Source: Streptomyces maremycinicus
GTDB taxonomy: Bacteria > Actinomycetota > Actinomycetes > Streptomycetales > Streptomycetaceae
Length of the DNA stretch: 64,000 bases
Reading direction: 5' to 3'
Assembly (NCBI RefSeq): GCF_001184025.1
Contig: NZ_BBYG01000008.1
Coordinates: forward strand, 1-64,000
Part shown: piece by piece, positions 62,025 through 64,000 of the stretch
How positions within the stretch are numbered: the stretch's first letter is position 1
How the letters are laid out: every line of letters begins with the position of its first letter
Position numbers and translations under genes: made by a program
The notes under the pieces: model-generated
The model's database searches: none
The model's input: the letters and a program-made list of their open reading frames with translations, nothing else
Told to the model about the DNA's origin: nothing

Positions 62025-63863
62025 TCAGAAGAGGAAGTACCGCTGTGCCAGGGGCAGCTCGGTGGCGTAGTTCCGTCCGACTTCCTGCCCGTCGACCGTG
62101 GTGCGGACGTCGGAGGTGGTGGCGCCTCCGATGGTGACGTCGAAGGTGTCGGGGTCGATGTCGATCTTCGGGACGCCGTTGTTGTGGACCATGTCGGCCT
62201 TAGTGACTTCCCGGGTGGAGCGGATCGCGCGCAGGGGCTTGAGCAGCCCGATCTCGGCGAGTTCACCATCCAAGGCGGCCTCGGCCACGAAGTTGAAGGA
62301 GTTCGCCGCCGGGGCGCGGCCCTCAAAACCCCAGACGGGGCGCGGAAGGTAGGGCTGCGGGGTGGGGATGGAGGCGTTGGCGTCGCCGATCTGGGCGTAG
62401 GAGATCTGGCCGCCCTTGATGACCACGTGCGGCTTGACGCCGAAGAACTTCGGCTCCCACAGCACCAGGTCGGCGAGTTTGCCGGTCTCGACGGAGCCGA
62501 CCTCGTGGTCGATGCCGTGGGTGATGGCCGGGTTGATCGTGTACTTGGCGACGTAGCGGCGGGCACGGAAGTTGTCCGCGTGCGCGTCGTCCTCGCGCAG
62601 GTGGCCGTAACGGGACTTCATGACGTGTGCCGTCTGCCAGGTCCGCATGATCATCTCGCCGATGCGGCCCATGGCCTGGGCGTCGGAGGACATCATCGAG
62701 ATGGCGCCCATGTCGTGCAGCAGGTCCTCGGCGGCCATGGTGGAGGGCCGGATCCGGGAGTCGGCGAACGCCATGTCCGCCTCGACCTCCGGATTGAGGT
62801 GATGGCACACGATCATCATGTCGACGTGCTCCTTGACGGTGTTGACCGTGAAGGGCCGGGTCGGGTTCGTCGACGCGGGCAGCACGTTGGGCTTGCCGGC
62901 GAGGCTGATCATGTCGGGGGCGTGGCCACCGCCGGCGCCCTCGATGTGGAAGATGTGCAGGCTGCGGTACTTGGCCTTCTTGGACTTACGGTCCTTCTTG
63001 GTCGCGGCGAAGGTGCTCTGCACGAAACCGGCCTCGTTCAGCGAGTCGGCGTGCAGCGCGACCTGGACACCGGTCTCCTCGCACACCGTCAGCGCGGCGT
63101 CGATCACCGCCGGGGTGGCACCCCAGTCCTCGTGGATCTTCAAGCCGAGCGCGCCGGCCGCGACCTGGTCGTGCAGAGCCTTCTTCGAGACGGTGCTGCC
63201 CTTGGCGAGCAGGCCGATGTTCACCGGGAAGGCGTCCAGCGCCTCGAAGGTCCGCTGGATGTGCCACTTGCCCGGCGTCACGGTGGTGGCCGTGCTGCCC
63301 TCGGCCGGGCCGGTTCCGCCACCGATCAGTGTCGTCACGCCCGACGCCACCGCCTCGTGGATCTGGTTCGGGCACAGGAAGTGCACGTGGGTGTCGACGC
63401 CACCCGCGGTCAGGATGCGCCCCTTGCCGGAGATCACCTCCGTCTCGGGACCCACGACGAAGTCCGAGGCCCGCGGGTCGTCGTTGGGACGCGGCGTCAT
63501 GGTCTCCGGGTTGTACGCCTTGCCGATGGCCCGGATACGGCCGTCACGCAGCCCGACGTCGGCCTTGACGACGCCCCAGTGATCCAGGATCAGCGCACCG
63601 GTGATCACGGTGTCCACCGGCTCGCGGGGGTCGTCGCGAGGGATGTGTGACTGGCCCATCGACTCACGGATCACCTTGCCGCCGCCGAAGACCATCTCGT
63701 CGCCGCTGCGCCCCGGCCCACCGCACCAGTCCGCTTCGATGCGCAGGACGAGATTGGTGTCGGCCAGCCGGACCCGGTCGCCCGCGGTCGGCCCGTACAG
63801 GTCGGCGTACCGGGAACGCAGCAGCGGGTCCCAGGGCTTGTCCTTCTCAGTCCCGTCCGGCAT
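62025..63863 (-). CDS. ureC: Urease alpha subunit, nickel enzyme
   Basis: 612 residues, about 40 longer than the usual 570. All catalytic residues are present: H159 and H161 ([12 protein letters not shown]), carbamylated K242 ([11 protein letters not shown]), H271 ([10 protein letters not shown]), H314 (GAGGGHAPD), flap C353 and H354 (IVCHHLNPE) and D394 (MSSDAQAMG). The extra length is an N-terminal extension, a loop near 120-135 and a Lys/Arg-rich insertion [13 protein letters not shown] at 289-301 just before the active-site strand. Hydrolyses urea to ammonia and carbamate. It overlaps the upstream ureB-like gene by 17 bases. Confidence 0.96.
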   Translation of the reverse strand: MPDGTEKDKPWDPLLRSRYADLYGPTAGDRVRLADTNLVLRIEADWCGGPGRSGDEMVFGGGKVIRESMGQSHIPRDDPREPVDTVITGALILDHWGVVKADVGLRDGRIRAIGKAYNPETMTPRPNDDPRASDFVVGPETEVISGKGRILTAGGVDTHVHFLCPNQIHEAVASGVTTLIGGGTGPAEGSTATTVTPGKWHIQRTFEALDAFPVNIGLLAKGSTVSKKALHDQVAAGALGLKIHEDWGATPAVIDAALTVCEETGVQVALHADSLNEAGFVQSTFAATKKDRKSKKAKYRSLHIFHIEGAGGGHAPDMISLAGKPNVLPASTNPTRPFTVNTVKEHVDMMIVCHHLNPEVEADMAFADSRIRPSTMAAEDLLHDMGAISMMSSDAQAMGRIGEMIMRTWQTAHVMKSRYGHLREDDAHADNFRARRYVAKYTINPAITHGIDHEVGSVETGKLADLVLWEPKFFGVKPHVVIKGGQISYAQIGDANASIPTPQPYLPRPVWGFEGRAPAANSFNFVAEAALDGELAEIGLLKPLRAIRSTREVTKADMVHNNGVPKIDIDPDTFDVTIGGATTSDVRTTVDGQEVGRNYATELPLAQRYFLF

Positions 63864-64000
63864 CGAGGTGCTTCTCCTCTTCGCTCTTGTCGGCCTGGAG
63901 CCCGTGGACGATCCGCTCGCCGGCGATCGGCACGAGCATTACGGTGCGCTTGTCACCGGGCTCGAACCGTTCGGAAGTGCCGGACGGGATGTGCAGCCGC
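63847..64000 (-). CDS. ureB: Urease beta subunit (or gamma-beta fusion), C-terminal part
   Basis: The last ~50 residues are visible: [20 protein letters not shown], then [20 protein letters not shown] and an acidic/basic tail to the TGA at 63847. The first half matches the end of UreB. The gene starts beyond the window, so whether it is a separate beta subunit or a fused gamma-beta subunit, as in many actinobacteria, cannot be seen. The tail after VHGL is longer than in classical UreB. Confidence 0.88.
   Translation of the reverse strand, partial: RLHIPSGTSERFEPGDKRTVMLVPIAGERIVHGLQADKSEEEKHLDAGRD

Overview
The window is chromosomal DNA of a Streptomyces, close to the S. coelicolor/S. lividans type. 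The evidence is very high G+C with strong third-position bias, many GTG starts and some TTG starts, and a run of marker genes: a BldC-like small DNA-binding protein, the sporulation pair bldN/rsbN, and the redox regulator rex followed by hemA-hemC-hemD. No rRNA, tRNA, CRISPR array, transposase, integrase or phage gene was recognised. Product names rest on recognising motifs and family resemblance, since no database search was possible.

Layout. (1) 1-5.4 kb: HAD phosphatase, VC0807-type membrane protein, MFS transporter overlapping an AcuC-like deacetylase, a conserved unknown, and the BldC-like protein. (2) 5.5-12.5 kb: a 32-residue ribosomal protein bS22, an SDR/acyltransferase pair whose 3' end is tandemly duplicated, then anti-sigma factor RsbN, pro-sigma BldN, a HAD-IB phosphatase and a glutaredoxin. 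(3) 12.6-21.6 kb: rex-hemA-hemC-hemD, a compact operon with 4-base overlaps behind a Rex operator, a secreted amidase, and hemB. (4) 21.6-29.5 kb: an envelope-flavoured cluster with two small lipoproteins, three HTH proteins tethered to the membrane with outer domains, a secreted peptidoglycan-binding protein, an aminotransferase and a frameshifted DUF4253 gene. (5) 29.5-38.1 kb: argS, class I lysS, a DUF2637 membrane protein, two DUF3558 lipoproteins and rtcB. (6) 38.1-50.5 kb: a phosphatase-acetyltransferase fusion, SDR, YnfA, MarR followed by a metal-handling permease pair, HxlR/quinone reductase, AraC, an LLM flavin monooxygenase/FMN reductase duo, and a two-component system. (7) 50.5-58.9 kb: accessory-looking genes, including a small low-G+C secreted protein with a LuxR regulator, a Met/His-rich membrane protein and an ECF sigma factor separated by a 35-unit heptanucleotide repeat, an MHS transporter with a secreted hydrolase, PaaX, a methyltransferase and a gene remnant. 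(8) 59-64 kb, minus strand: the urease cluster ureB(partial)-ureC-ureF-ureG-ureD ending in pncA.

How they work together. Rex senses NADH/NAD+ and controls its own operon, so tetrapyrrole synthesis (HemA, HemC, HemD, with HemB nearby) is tied to respiratory state. BldN is made as a pro-sigma factor held by membrane-bound RsbN, and a BldN-type promoter candidate lies in front of rsbN. The urease accessory genes mature the UreC nickel enzyme, and PncA adds a second amide-hydrolysing, ammonia-releasing step.

Most unusual observations: the 245-base heptad array starting on a stop codon (52653-52897), a 148-base tandem duplication at a gene end (8068-8404), six 16-base repeats in front of a response regulator (48083-48174), the membrane-tethered HTH cluster (22.5-29.4 kb), the phosphatase-GNAT fusion, and an atypical LuxR regulator next to a palindrome and a secreted gene of foreign base composition. 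No clearly new multi-gene system was proven; the best candidates are the HTH/envelope cluster and the Met/His-rich protein with its ECF sigma neighbour.
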